A stretch of 64,000 nucleotides of DNA from contig JASSUG010000007.1 in assembly GCA_031963465.1 (NCBI GenBank), positions 62,001 to 126,000 of the forward strand, in the 5' to 3' direction. The notes below the pieces were generated by a model. That model worked only from the letters and a program-made list of their open reading frames with translations, ran no database searches and was not told the origin of the DNA. The position numbers were made by a program, and so were the translations under genes. This DNA is from Mycoavidus cysteinexigens_B (GTDB taxonomy: Bacteria; Pseudomonadota; Gammaproteobacteria; Burkholderiales; Burkholderiaceae). Positions 18,876-27,056 of this stretch are shown here, one piece after another (the stretch's first letter is position 1; every line of letters begins with the position of its first letter).

Positions 18876-19600
18876 TACGCCCCCCCGTTTTGCGCTTGCG
18901 CGACGACAACATCACCCGCCTCGAAGTCATCAAAATTATCCATATCATTGTCACTGGCGAGTTGCAGATAATCGACCGTCACATTCGCCGCCATTAAACC
19001 CGCGACAGCAGCCAGTGCCGCCAAGGAGGTCAGGTCTGGCACTGAAATCGCCGCGATCTTAGGCGGCGAGAGGGCCGCCTTGGCTTCTTTTAGCGCTAAA
19101 TTGGTCTGGGCAACCAAATCTAGCGTGGCGGTAGCGCGCCTGGGCGTGCCATCGCGACCGAATAGCTCATAGCGCACGGCCATGGATTGTAGACGGCCGG
19201 CATAGTAGCCATGCTCATGCCATTGCATCTTGCCCCATTTGACTTTCAGGTAAGGGGTGCCGTGAAATTCAAGTCCTGCATCCTTCGCACCGGCGGCGCT
19301 AATTACCGTGGTGAGTCGACGCAACTTCATCAGTTGATCATCTACAGAGATCTTTTGATTGCCGGATAATTTGCTATCAAAAATCAACTCGAGACGCAAA
19401 TTGCCCGGTTTGATTTCCCTGAATTTGGTGCGCGCTTCAGGTGTATTGACAGATTTATCCGAGCCATACGCGACGGCATAAGTCAAATCGATCGAGGCCG
19501 GGTTATACATCGCCTCGATACACCCTTGTGAATCTTTCATCTTGGCATCACGGAAAGATTCGATGCTGAGTTTCGTTAGAGAATTCTCTAAGCCGATCAT
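18875..19600 (-). CDS. eCIS tube-to-spike adaptor (Afp7-like)
   Basis: About 241 residues from an ATG at 19,600 that overlaps the stop of the small DUF5908 gene (ATGA arrangement). A GTG at 19,609 is less likely. The body (EAMYNPASIDLTYAVAYG, LRLELIFDSKLSG, YLKVKWGKMQWHEHGYYAGR, FGRDGTPRRATATLDL) matches the CIS tube-protein N-terminal domain of Afp7/Pvc7. The C-terminal LysM that many relatives carry is not obvious; an Ala-rich linker and acidic end replace it. It joins tube and spike. Confidence 0.87.
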   Translation of the reverse strand: MIGLENSLTKLSIESFRDAKMKDSQGCIEAMYNPASIDLTYAVAYGSDKSVNTPEARTKFREIKPGNLRLELIFDSKLSGNQKISVDDQLMKLRRLTTVISAAGAKDAGLEFHGTPYLKVKWGKMQWHEHGYYAGRLQSMAVRYELFGRDGTPRRATATLDLVAQTNLALKEAKAALSPPKIAAISVPDLTSLAALAAVAGLMAANVTVDYLQLASDNDMDNFDDFEAGDVVVAQAQNGGA

Positions 19601-19770
19601 AAGCGCCACTCCAATTCCTCGCGCAATTTGCTAATCACGCGTTTGGTAATCAATGCCACCCAGCGCTCTTCGGCGATCTGCGCTTGCGGTGTAGAAATAG
19701 CCATGTCCTGTTCTTTACTATCATCAGTCACCCGCGCCTGGATGACCAACTCTCTGATCTCAATTGTCAT
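19597..19770 (-). CDS. Small eCIS protein, DUF5908-type (Afp6-like)
   Basis: 57 residues, overlapping both neighbours by 4 bases (ATGA at each junction), which is strong support for real translation. The sequence begins MTIEIRELVIQARV and ends in a basic amphipathic helix (RWVALITKRVISKLREELEW). This fits the short DUF5908 proteins found between the second tube gene and the adaptor gene in eCIS clusters. The role is not well defined; a small baseplate or tube-initiation part is likely. Confidence 0.8.
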   Translation of the reverse strand: MTIEIRELVIQARVTDDSKEQDMAISTPQAQIAEERWVALITKRVISKLREELEWRL

Positions 19771-20222
19771 ATTTGTAGGATATCCTGGTACACAAATTCA
19801 AAAGTTTCTATCAACACCTGGTTGCTATTGGCATCCAAATCGGCGGTTTTCCATTGCACCGGAATCGCATTAGAAACAGCCCAGCAGCTGACAGGCAGAG
19901 AGCGCTCATTGAGCAAAATAATGATGATATCGATGCCCTCCATACCGAAACTGGAGAAGATGTCATTGACCGTCCCACTCAATAAGGAGAACATGGTCAC
20001 GCCTCGTTGAAAAACGAGTTTTTCTTGCGTCACCCCTTGGGGAAAATGGTGGGTTGCGACATTTTCTCCGCCCTCCCGATAACTGGTCACGTCCAAGCCC
20101 CGGCTAAGGCCAGAGATGCTTTGGAAACGGATGTCGAAGGGGTAAGGGATTTTTGGTAAGCCAGGCACCATTTCAACGAAAAAGGTCGCTAGGAAACGGT
20201 GCGAGAGAAACAAATCGCTCAT
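19767..20222 (-). CDS. eCIS second tube protein (Afp5-like, gp19 family)
   Basis: 151 residues: LFLSHRFLATFFVEMVPGLP, then FQSISGLSRGLDVTSYREGG and GVTQEKLVFQRGVTM. This is the gp19-type tube fold with the 'F..v.GL......Y..GG' signature. In Afp/PVC the Afp5 protein starts the tube at the spike. It overlaps the third sheath gene by 4 bases upstream and the DUF5908 gene downstream. Confidence 0.9.
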   Translation of the reverse strand: MSDLFLSHRFLATFFVEMVPGLPKIPYPFDIRFQSISGLSRGLDVTSYREGGENVATHHFPQGVTQEKLVFQRGVTMFSLLSGTVNDIFSSFGMEGIDIIIILLNERSLPVSCWAVSNAIPVQWKTADLDANSNQVLIETFEFVYQDILQI

Positions 20223-21529
20223 GCCAACGTGCTCCTATTCGTGAGTGACGAAGCAGGCGCATTGGCTTCGCTGGTATTGAGTTGCACCTGCAATTGAATA
20301 AATTCGGCAGGATATTGTGCCGCAACGAAAATATGCATGATCAGCTTACCCGCGCGCACGTCTTCCTCTGTCATGCTTTCTCCAAGCCCAAGCAATAAGC
20401 GAAATGCCTGGTTTTCTTGGCTGCCGAACAGCCCGCCTTTTTGCCATAGTTTGCGCAGCCATGAGCGGCTCAGCCCCTTCAGTTTGAGCCAGGTGATTTC
20501 ATTGTTCGGCTCAAACACGACAAAGCGGCCCAGTTCGGCAAGGTTGCTTTCGATGTAACTTAAAAGACGGCGCACTTGTACATAGCGCCAGGGGCTGGCA
20601 GGATCGCTCACCAAGGTGCGACAGCCCCATACCCTGACTCCCCTGCCGGGAAAACTCCGAATGAGATTAATCGAGGCACCGTTTTCGTTGAACAGCTGTT
20701 CCCCTAGTTGATGAGATGCAATAGGCTTAATCACATGCGGTAGGGATTCATTAGCCGGCGCTTTCCAGATTCCGCGCTCTCTATCTGTGCGTTGGATCAA
20801 CGCCGCTACGGCAGCAGAAGGGGGTATGCAGCGAGAAAAGAAAGGCGTTTCAGCTGTACGAGCATATGACTCAGCTGTACGGCCAGATTCACCTGCTGAT
20901 GTATCGTACCTGATGTTCAAGTACGGCCAATAAGCAGCCCCTCGGGCAGCGCCTTTAAAGCCTGTCTTATTCATCTGATTCAGCCAAGTCAGGCAGTTTT
21001 TAGCTGCTTCAAAACTCGACGGCGGATCAAGTAGCACAAATAATCTGGGATAGCACTCACATGCTGCTAATGCCGCTTGCCATACACTCTGCAGGTCTGT
21101 GACCTGGTCATCCGCAAATAGAGCCAGGTCTGGAATCGATAGTAAAGAAATAGATGGCTCGCAGGAGATAGCGGCAAATAGAGCATCTGAACCTAAGGCG
21201 CTCACAATGCCGCCAGCCGTAGCCTTCGTCAAATCGGTATAGCGGCCGACTGAGGCCACAAAACACGGCCCCCCGCCGCTCTCGAAATAATGTCGTACGG
21301 CTTCATATAAGGCGCAACGTGCTATCCAAAGGCCGATGGAAATGCGGTTATAAGCTGGCCCCCCTAGCTTTTCTTCATACTGCACAAGCGATGCGATCGC
21401 ATATACTTTTATGTCAGTATCTGCATCAGGCACTTTTTCAGTATAGCCAACAAACACAGGAACTGCCGTTTCCGCAGTCGTGTAAGATCTTTCAATAACC
21501 GAATCTAAGAAATGGACGCCTGGCTGCAT
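20219..21529 (-). CDS. eCIS sheath protein 3 (Afp4-like)
   Basis: About 436 residues from the ATG at 21,529 (MQPGVHFLDSVIER), preceded by AGAGAG; a start at 21,571 would add 14 residues unlike any sheath. Recognisable sheath segments are AVPVFVGYTEKVP, RHYFESGGGPCFVASVGRYT, RDRERGIWKAPANESLP-like text (here TDRERGIWKAPAN) and GVRVWGCRTL. It is the most divergent of the three sheaths, and its C-terminus (FIQLQVQLNTSEANAPASS) is longer than usual. In Afp the third sheath gene makes a specialised ring near the baseplate. Confidence 0.9.
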   Translation of the reverse strand: MQPGVHFLDSVIERSYTTAETAVPVFVGYTEKVPDADTDIKVYAIASLVQYEEKLGGPAYNRISIGLWIARCALYEAVRHYFESGGGPCFVASVGRYTDLTKATAGGIVSALGSDALFAAISCEPSISLLSIPDLALFADDQVTDLQSVWQAALAACECYPRLFVLLDPPSSFEAAKNCLTWLNQMNKTGFKGAARGAAYWPYLNIRYDTSAGESGRTAESYARTAETPFFSRCIPPSAAVAALIQRTDRERGIWKAPANESLPHVIKPIASHQLGEQLFNENGASINLIRSFPGRGVRVWGCRTLVSDPASPWRYVQVRRLLSYIESNLAELGRFVVFEPNNEITWLKLKGLSRSWLRKLWQKGGLFGSQENQAFRLLLGLGESMTEEDVRAGKLIMHIFVAAQYPAEFIQLQVQLNTSEANAPASSLTNRSTLA

Positions 21530-21644
21530 GTTTCTCTCTATATTGTTCGGAATTAGCAGTTTGATCAGCACCAGGCATCCCGGCTAACAAGGCGGATGCG
21601 ATAACCTGGCACTCACAATGATGCGTGTCACATACTGCCGGTGA

Positions 21645-23078
21645 TTATGCCGGCTCCACATCTTGGGTAAACTCCAGGATAATGAATTCCGCCGGGCGCA
21701 CTGCGGCCATGCCAATCTTGACGATCATCCTGCCCTGCTGGATATCGGTATCCGTCATCGTCACATCTTTACCGATCTGAATAAAGTAAGCTTCCTCTTG
21801 AGACTCGCCCATCAAAGCGCCATCTCGCCACAGACGATACAGATAGTTATTGATGGCGGAACGCACCGCCTCCCAGGTTGGCTGGCTGTTCGGTTGAAAT
21901 ACGGCGAAACGCATGGCTTGCTGAATATCGCGTTGGGCCGCGTTAAATAAGCGCCGTACAGGGATATAAAGCCAAGTAGGCGTGGCCGGCGGCACCATTG
22001 TGCGCGCGCCCCAGATCATGGCGCCCCGATCGCTAAAGTAGCGAATGGCGTTGACCCCTGCCGCCATCATTTCCGCTTGCTGCGCATCAGTGACCGAAAC
22101 AGTCAATGCATTCGTAGCAGTCAACGCATTCACGTTACGCAATGCAACATTGGCCGGCGCCTTCCAAACACCTCTCTCCTTGTCCGTTCTGCAATAGGCA
22201 CCGGCCACTGCTGGACTAGCACGCAAACGTACGAGTGGATAGCTTGTTGTAAACCATTTATCGACCTCTTCACTAATCTGCATGTAGACCGCTTTTTCTT
22301 TTTTCTCAATATCTGCTAAGGTCTTGACTGGGGTTGGTTCCGACTCAGTTGGAGCTATTGGCTCTATATAACCCTCCACAAAAATATATTGATCCAGTGG
22401 CCTTGACCGATAAGAGGTTGTCAAACCAGGGTAGTAGACGGCCGTCTGCTCTGCTGGGGTAGATGGCCGGCTGGCACCATCTACGCTATCGGCAATCAGA
22501 AAATAACCGCAGTTGCTTGATAGCAGAGACGTCAATGCGCCATACATGGCGTCATCATTATCTGTTACCTCGCAAAGACATAAAAGCGATATCTCAGGAC
22601 ATTTGGCAATCTTGTCTGACATCGCCATCATCTCTTCAGTAGTGCGTTCTATAATGGACAGGATATAGCACGGGCCGCCACCATTATCGAAGTAATGTCT
22701 GACAGAGAGAGAACCGAGGTGCGCGGTATGACTGATCCTAACATCATATTTATTAGTCGGCACCACCGGCGCGTCCTCTACCAACTCGGTTTTCTTATCT
22801 GCTTTTTTCTTGGTGGACAGCGTAGTTTCTGGTGGAGGTGGAGGTGGAGGTGGCGCTACCGCGCTTAAAACGAGTTGCGCTGGCGCTGAATGGCCGAACC
22901 GTGTGGTAAAATCCAGCCAACTTTCAATTCGAATACACTCTGTATTCGCCAGACGCCGACCCTGCTGGTCCATAAACACCCCAATAAATACTGGGATGGA
23001 GGTGGCGCCAGATGGAATCGTCAAGGACAACGCATTCACTTCCTCAATATATACCCCAGGGGTCGAATAATTCATCAT
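21645..23078 (-). CDS. eCIS sheath protein 2
   Basis: 477 residues, with ATGATG at the start; GAGGAA lies too close to the first ATG, so the second (23,075) may be used. Typical sheath text: YSTPGVYIEEVNALSLTIPS, RHYFDNGGGPCYILSI, KERGVWKAPANVAL, GAMIWGARTM, and the C-terminal handshake segment VRPAEFIILEFTQD. It carries an extra low-complexity insertion after residue ~75 (PPPPPPPETTLSTKKKADKK) not present in the other two sheaths. It is separated from sheath 1 by 170 bases. Confidence 0.93.
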   Translation of the reverse strand: MMNYSTPGVYIEEVNALSLTIPSGATSIPVFIGVFMDQQGRRLANTECIRIESWLDFTTRFGHSAPAQLVLSAVAPPPPPPPPETTLSTKKKADKKTELVEDAPVVPTNKYDVRISHTAHLGSLSVRHYFDNGGGPCYILSIIERTTEEMMAMSDKIAKCPEISLLCLCEVTDNDDAMYGALTSLLSSNCGYFLIADSVDGASRPSTPAEQTAVYYPGLTTSYRSRPLDQYIFVEGYIEPIAPTESEPTPVKTLADIEKKEKAVYMQISEEVDKWFTTSYPLVRLRASPAVAGAYCRTDKERGVWKAPANVALRNVNALTATNALTVSVTDAQQAEMMAAGVNAIRYFSDRGAMIWGARTMVPPATPTWLYIPVRRLFNAAQRDIQQAMRFAVFQPNSQPTWEAVRSAINNYLYRLWRDGALMGESQEEAYFIQIGKDVTMTDTDIQQGRMIVKIGMAAVRPAEFIILEFTQDVEPA

Positions 23079-23248
23079 TTCCTCGTTTAAGATGGGCAGG
23101 CTCAGTAACGGCCGGCTAAGATTCGTTCCAAACTAAGCGCACAGCATCGGCGTTTTGCAGCATCCACTAAGCTGGCTGCACGTTAGCCAACCCTCAGCCG
23201 CACCTTTGAAGTGCCGCCAATGCTCCGCTTTGGCTCGCTTGTTGCGTT

Positions 23249-24496
23249 TTAAGAGGCCAACATGTCTTGGGTAAACTGCAATATGATGTACTCAGCCGGG
23301 CGTACGGCAGCCAACCCGATCTTGACAATCATCCGACCATTTTGAATATCGTCGTCGGTCATGGTGACGCCTTTGCCAATCTGCACAAAATAAGCTTCTT
23401 GCTCGCTATTGCCCATGAGCCCGCCTTGCTTCCAGATTGCATGCAGGTAATTGGCAATTGCCGACCTAACGCGCGCCCATGTCGGCTGGCTATTCGGTTC
23501 GAATAAAGAAAAAGCGATAGAACGCTTGATGTCTTTCTGGACGGCATTAAACAAACGCCGAACCGGAATGTATTTCCACTCATCCTGCTCAGCAGGCAGT
23601 GCTAGTGTTCTCGCGCCCCAGATCAAAGGCCCAGTACCACGAAATTCGCGGATCATATTGATCGCTTTGGTATCCATGTACTGACTTTGGTCGTCATCAC
23701 TGACTTTAAACAACGGCCGCACCCCACCGAGCAATGGTACATTCGCAGGCGCTTTCCACACTCCTTGTGTACGGTCAACGGCGCAATAAATGCCGGCAAC
23801 AGCCGCGCTGGGTGGAATCTTGGTTAGGACCCATTCTTCCTCGTTCTTTAATTTAGCCCAATCTGCTTGCAACCATGGGTAATAGAGGGCCGCATATTTG
23901 TTCTCATCATAAGCACTAAGATTAGTGGTTGTCGATAAAACCTCTTGCGGACCATCCAGAATGGCAAACCTGGTCTCGCCAGACTGGCACAATGCAGTAA
24001 CAGCGCTCTTAATATCGTGTCCCGCCGCGACGATCAATGTCACATCATCCATCGCTTGTACTTCGCTTACGAAGAGAGTTCCGTAATTAAGAGGAGGCGG
24101 TGGTGAGTCGCCGTTTTCTTCTGCTGCTAATGACTCTTTCTCTTTTCCCGCTATGGTTTCTTGAGACCTTTGCGCTATAGGTGAGACCCAGCAGTAACCA
24201 CCACCGTTATCGAAATACGTTTTCATTGACACATGTAGTAGGTTTGTTGGGTCAAACTCAAAAGGTAGCGCCGAATCTGCCTGAGTTGCTTGAGCCACCT
24301 TAGTAAATGATAACCAATCGGCAATCCTTATGGATTTGACTTGGCCTTCAGTAGACTCGGCTTGGCCTTCAGCAGGCTTGACTAGGTCTTCAACATAACA
24401 AGGAAAGACTGGAACCGCAGACGCCCCACTCGCAATTGAGGAAGACTGACTCTTGATTTCTTTGATGTAAACACCAGGATAAGTAACATCTGACAT
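23249..24496 (-). CDS. eCIS sheath protein 1
   Basis: 415 residues: TYPGVYIKEIKSQSSSIASG at the N-terminus, KTYFDNGGGYCWVSPI in the middle, RTQGVWKAPANVPL and GPLIWGARTLALP, and VRPAEYIILQFTQDMLAS at the end. The C-terminal ~150 residues are closely similar to sheath 2, which suggests duplication. It is the main contractile sheath candidate because it directly follows the inner tube gene. A repeated acidic segment (KPAEGQAESTEGQVKS) occurs near residue 40. Confidence 0.94.
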   Translation of the reverse strand: MSDVTYPGVYIKEIKSQSSSIASGASAVPVFPCYVEDLVKPAEGQAESTEGQVKSIRIADWLSFTKVAQATQADSALPFEFDPTNLLHVSMKTYFDNGGGYCWVSPIAQRSQETIAGKEKESLAAEENGDSPPPPLNYGTLFVSEVQAMDDVTLIVAAGHDIKSAVTALCQSGETRFAILDGPQEVLSTTTNLSAYDENKYAALYYPWLQADWAKLKNEEEWVLTKIPPSAAVAGIYCAVDRTQGVWKAPANVPLLGGVRPLFKVSDDDQSQYMDTKAINMIREFRGTGPLIWGARTLALPAEQDEWKYIPVRRLFNAVQKDIKRSIAFSLFEPNSQPTWARVRSAIANYLHAIWKQGGLMGNSEQEAYFVQIGKGVTMTDDDIQNGRMIVKIGLAAVRPAEYIILQFTQDMLAS

Positions 24497-24581
24497 TTTT
24501 TTCCCTCAAAAATAATAGATCGTGATCTCACGTGGCTGAGATGAATCTGGCGGCACCGGGCCGCAATCATGGACAAAAATG

Positions 24582-25031
24582 TCAGTGGTATTCAATTTCC
24601 AAGGAATCGGCGGACAAACTGACCTGCTCAAGAGCTACCTCGTTGCTGGCTGAGTCGAAATCCGGCGCCGAAATTTCGGTGGGAAACGCATTTCTCACAT
24701 TCCATGTTACGAGGAGTTTAGTCCCAGCCTCATTGGTTAAACTGATGGCAATGTCTTTTTTATCGATGCTATTGCCCGCAGCGGAGTTGAGCCATTTCCA
24801 CAGCTGACTTTGGGCCATCACAATGCCCCGCGTTAACGTAAAATCAAGGTCGGTCTGCTGACCCAGCATGCGGAACAGACCTCCCATGCCATCTTTATAA
24901 GAAATTTTGTCGCGCCCGACGGTCAGCCCCGAAACTTTGCTAAACGCCACCACCTCATCTCCAACCGTCACCCTGAAACGATAAGTAGGCAGAGGATAGC
25001 GCTTGTTAATTTCATCTTGAGTGTCTGACAT
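24582..25031 (-). CDS. eCIS inner tube protein (Afp1-like, gp19/Hcp family)
   Basis: 149 residues: RYPLPTYRFRVTVGDEVVAF, then SKVSGLTVGRDKISYKDG, and IVMAQSQLWKWLNSAAGN. This is the standard gp19-like tube protein that stacks into the inner tube. Start ATG at 25,031 with a GGAGTC-like site upstream. It is the first structural gene after the muramidase and heads the structural order tube-sheath-sheath-sheath. Confidence 0.95.
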   Translation of the reverse strand: MSDTQDEINKRYPLPTYRFRVTVGDEVVAFSKVSGLTVGRDKISYKDGMGGLFRMLGQQTDLDFTLTRGIVMAQSQLWKWLNSAAGNSIDKKDIAISLTNEAGTKLLVTWNVRNAFPTEISAPDFDSASNEVALEQVSLSADSLEIEYH

Positions 25032-25110
25032 ATTGATGACTCCTTGTCATTGGCCAGGTATCTATGCCTATCGGCCATTGTTAGTAAAAATTTAACTATT
25101 CTGCAACCAT

Positions 25111-25656
25111 TTAAACCGCAAGCACGCGGTTGAGCTGCCACCCATATTGAAAGGTTTCATTCTTCGGATGCCGCTCGGCCAACTCGATGTAGTACACGGA
25201 AAGTTGCGCATTAATCATACTGACTAAGACTTTATGACCGCTATCGCCACGCGCTCCAAGCAGTGTCTTTAATGCCTTCATCGTCTTCTCGCCGAACAAG
25301 CCATCGACAGAGACATCTGGATAATCCTGATCTTGCCGGTTTAAGACGTTTAGCGCGCGTTGCAAAAAACGCATGCCGGTTGTAAGTCCAGCATTAACCC
25401 CAATGTCAAATAATTTTTCTGCAACCGTAGGCGCAATGGCATTGATTTTATCTAGCTGCGGTTTTATCCAATAGCGTTGAAGGTAAATCTGGGCGGCCAC
25501 CTCGCGTGGCATAGTTTTCATAGGCCCAATATAACCAAATTCATGCGCGACGGCTGACGTGATGCCCCACATGGTTTCACCACCCGAATCGTCTGGATGA
25601 TTTGAATAGCCACCTTCCCGTACAATTAAACGATCAATGTATGCATCAATGCTCAT
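25111..25656 (-). CDS. GH108 N-acetylmuramidase (endolysin)
   Basis: About 181 residues from the ATG at 25,656, which has AGAGGAT upstream; a start at 25,704 would add 16 residues without support. MSIDAYIDRLIVREGGYSNH contains the catalytic E of the EGGY motif of glycoside hydrolase family 108, followed by DDSGGETMWGITSAVAHEFG and FDIGVNAGLTTGMRFLQRAL. A PG_binding_3-type C-terminal part (SVDGLFGEKTMKALKTLL) completes the family architecture. It cuts peptidoglycan glycan strands. Position at the head of the eCIS operon suggests it helps release particles by lysis, since no signal peptide is visible. Confidence 0.9.
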   Translation of the reverse strand: MSIDAYIDRLIVREGGYSNHPDDSGGETMWGITSAVAHEFGYIGPMKTMPREVAAQIYLQRYWIKPQLDKINAIAPTVAEKLFDIGVNAGLTTGMRFLQRALNVLNRQDQDYPDVSVDGLFGEKTMKALKTLLGARGDSGHKVLVSMINAQLSVYYIELAERHPKNETFQYGWQLNRVLAV

Positions 25657-25738
25657 CTGAGATCCTCTTTTGAGAGTGTGAAAGTAATCCATATTAGGGC
25701 GCATTCATGCAAGCAAGGAGCCCCTTCTTGCCAGACTA

Positions 25739-26146
25739 TTACGTGTTTAACTTGAGTTGCGCCAGCTTATCCAGTTCTTTCTGTAAACTGTTTGTGGCCT
25801 TTTCGAGAATTTCTTTCAGGCCTTTACGCCGGATCAGCATTTGCCTCTTGATGCGATGCTCAGAATACTGTAATACAAACCAATATTTCAGAACCTGCTT
25901 TTCATTTGCGTCTCTCAGCGCTCGCCACGCAGCTTCTACCTGCCAACCATCCTGATGATCAATGCTGCTTATGGCTTGAGGTGGCGCGTCACTATCTGGC
26001 CCTGCCAGCCGTTGCAAGCCAGCATACATTTCAGCCCACCATGCGCAACTGTGAGTACGTCTGCCGGAATAAATTACGGTCCGCCGCCAATTGTGCATAC
26101 GCTCCTCAAATGCGGAATCTATGACAGAATTGAAATCTAATTCCAC
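25739..26146 (-). CDS. Phage Q-antiterminator-like / late-gene regulator
   Basis: 135 residues from a GTG at 26,146 with a strong GGGGGAGG site. The layout (EERMHNWRRTVIYSGRRTHS, a variable loop, GWQVEAAWRALRDANEKQVL, then a helix-turn-helix-like YSEHRIKRQMLIRRKGLK and a C-terminal amphipathic helix) is that of phage antitermination Q-type or related late-gene regulators. This is pattern recognition; other small phage HTH regulators look similar. It is the first gene after the promoter/hairpin/terminator unit at 26.33-26.22 kb and directly precedes the muramidase and tube genes, so control of the eCIS operon is the natural guess. Confidence 0.5.
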   Translation of the reverse strand: MELDFNSVIDSAFEERMHNWRRTVIYSGRRTHSCAWWAEMYAGLQRLAGPDSDAPPQAISSIDHQDGWQVEAAWRALRDANEKQVLKYWFVLQYSEHRIKRQMLIRRKGLKEILEKATNSLQKELDKLAQLKLNT

Positions 26147-26219
26147 GCCTCCCCCTATTTTTATATAAAAGCTCTAAGCTATTAAGATTTTTACAGCCGG
26201 GTGTGAAACGTACGCGCAT

Positions 26220-26257
26220 AAAAAAACCCCAGTCGAGGAATCGACTGGGGTTTTTTT
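26220..26257 (-). terminator. Intrinsic terminator, copy 2
   Basis: Perfect 10-bp stem CCCCAGTCGA/TCGACTGGGG (26,227-26,236 and 26,241-26,250), loop GGAA, flanked by A7 and T7. Compared with copy 1 a T-A pair in the stem has become C-G on both arms, a compensatory change. It ends the short unit starting near 26,327 and lies ~75 bases before the first eCIS gene. Confidence 0.9.
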
Positions 26258-26327
26258 AACTTCCAAAAGAAATAGCCGCCATACTTGGCAGCTATTTCTG
26301 GGCGCGGAATGTTACCGGCATGAATCT
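26220..26327 (-). ncRNA. ~108-nt short RNA or leader, copy 2
   Basis: This is a paralogue of the unit at 8,269-8,377: same order (conserved start CATGCCGGTAAC, then TTCCGCGCCCAG, hairpin AGAAATAGC/GCTATTTCT with inner GCCA/TGGC, spacer, intrinsic terminator) and same length. An A-T to T-A covariation lies in the first hairpin. It sits directly upstream of the Q-like gene and the eCIS structural operon. Confidence 0.62.
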
Positions 26328-26333
26328 TTTGAT

Positions 26334-26362
26334 AGTATAAGTATACTAAACAATTCTGACCA
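26334..26362 (-). promoter_or_regulatory. Probable promoter before ncRNA copy 2
   Basis: Minus strand TGGTCA (26,362-26,357), 17-base spacer, TATACT (26,339-26,334). The -10 box has one mismatch to consensus; the -35 box is weaker. The predicted start near 26,327 matches the start of the element conserved with copy 1. Confidence 0.5.
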
Positions 26363-26560
26363 TTGGGAAAATTATTTTTAGAGTTTTTAATCTAAATTAA
26401 CGTCGATTCGGGATAAGGAAGGCAGATTCAGCATTGTTCGGAAACAAAAAGGGACTTGCTTATACTCGTAGTGGTTAGGGCGCAGTATGCCCAGATGCCA
26501 TGCAAGCATGGATTAAAACCGAGACAGAAAAAGTAAATCAACCCGAAAACCAACTTAAGG

Positions 26561-26725
26561 ATGAACTTTACTTTACTATTAAACGATGGTCGTCCCACTG
26601 CAATCATAAAAAAATTAGAGCGCAGAGATGCGGACGTATATGATTTTGCGGCCCATGCAAGTCTTAACACCATACATAAACATTATGATCGTAGGCAGGT
26701 TAAAAAGGCGGCAGCCACGAATTAA
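26561..26725 (+). pseudogene. C-terminal remnant of a phage integrase (tyrosine recombinase)
   Basis: 54 codons ending at TAA 26,723-26,725: DGRPTAIIKKLERRDADVYD followed by FAAHASLNTIHKHYDRRQVK. 'HAS..T..KHYDRR.VKKA.AT' is the usual end of a class of phage integrases and holds the catalytic Tyr. The rest of the gene is absent. A second, more decayed copy lies at 27,214-27,293. The pair flanks the intact lasso precursor. Confidence 0.55.
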
Positions 26726-26812
26726 TTCTCCAGTTGCCGCCAAGAAAATGCCAGCCAAGCCGTCTATACGTTCTTCGTATATTTACCTAGCGTTATTTTT
26801 TATGGTATCAGC

Positions 26813-26962
26813 TTACAAGAACCTGCCAGGGCCTCTTTCTCTATACCGTCCATCCCCACCCATGGTACTTTCAGAAGCACAACATTCCGTCAGTGCTTCG
26901 TCCTCCAATTGAACCTCTTGTAATTTAGGAATACTAAGTTCTTTGTTTGTGCTTTTGGTCAT
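26813..26962 (-). CDS. Lasso peptide precursor A1 (core GGDGRYRERGPGRFL)
   Basis: 49 residues from an ATG at 26,962 with a GAGGAAAAA site. The predicted leader ends LTECCASESTM and has Thr at position -2, the hallmark recognised by lasso maturation enzymes. The core GGDGRYRERGPGRFL starts with Gly and has Glu at position 8, giving an eight-residue G1-E8 ring, and a seven-residue tail with Arg and Phe as possible steric plugs. The spacing G-G-x-G-x-Y-(K/R)-E resembles the burhizin type known from Mycetohabitans rhizoxinica. It lies 680 bases downstream of the cyclase gene on the same strand and has its own copied upstream region, so it is probably transcribed on its own. Confidence 0.82.
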   Translation of the reverse strand: MTKSTNKELSIPKLQEVQLEDEALTECCASESTMGGDGRYRERGPGRFL

Positions 26963-27056
26963 GATTTTTTCCTCATTATTAAAGTTAAAAATAAGTCATA
27001 CCACCCAGGCAGGCGAATGACGTCTGCCAATCCACGGATAAAGTATCAAGCAAAAA
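26963..27056 (-). repeat. Upstream region of lasso A1, duplicated before lasso A2
   Basis: The ~90 bases upstream of the A1 start resemble those upstream of A2 (29,932-30,024): GTTAAAAATAAG, GCAGGCG, and the later ATCAAGCAAAAA/ACAAGCAAGAA text align in order. The precursor gene was thus copied with its promoter region. No clear consensus promoter boxes stand out. Confidence 0.6.

Noticed and set aside
26813..26962. Other core boundaries for the lasso precursor, for example starting at CCASES or at GDGRYRE
   Set aside because: Only a cut before GGDGRYRE puts Thr at -2 and an acid at ring position 8; the conserved A2 leader supports it.
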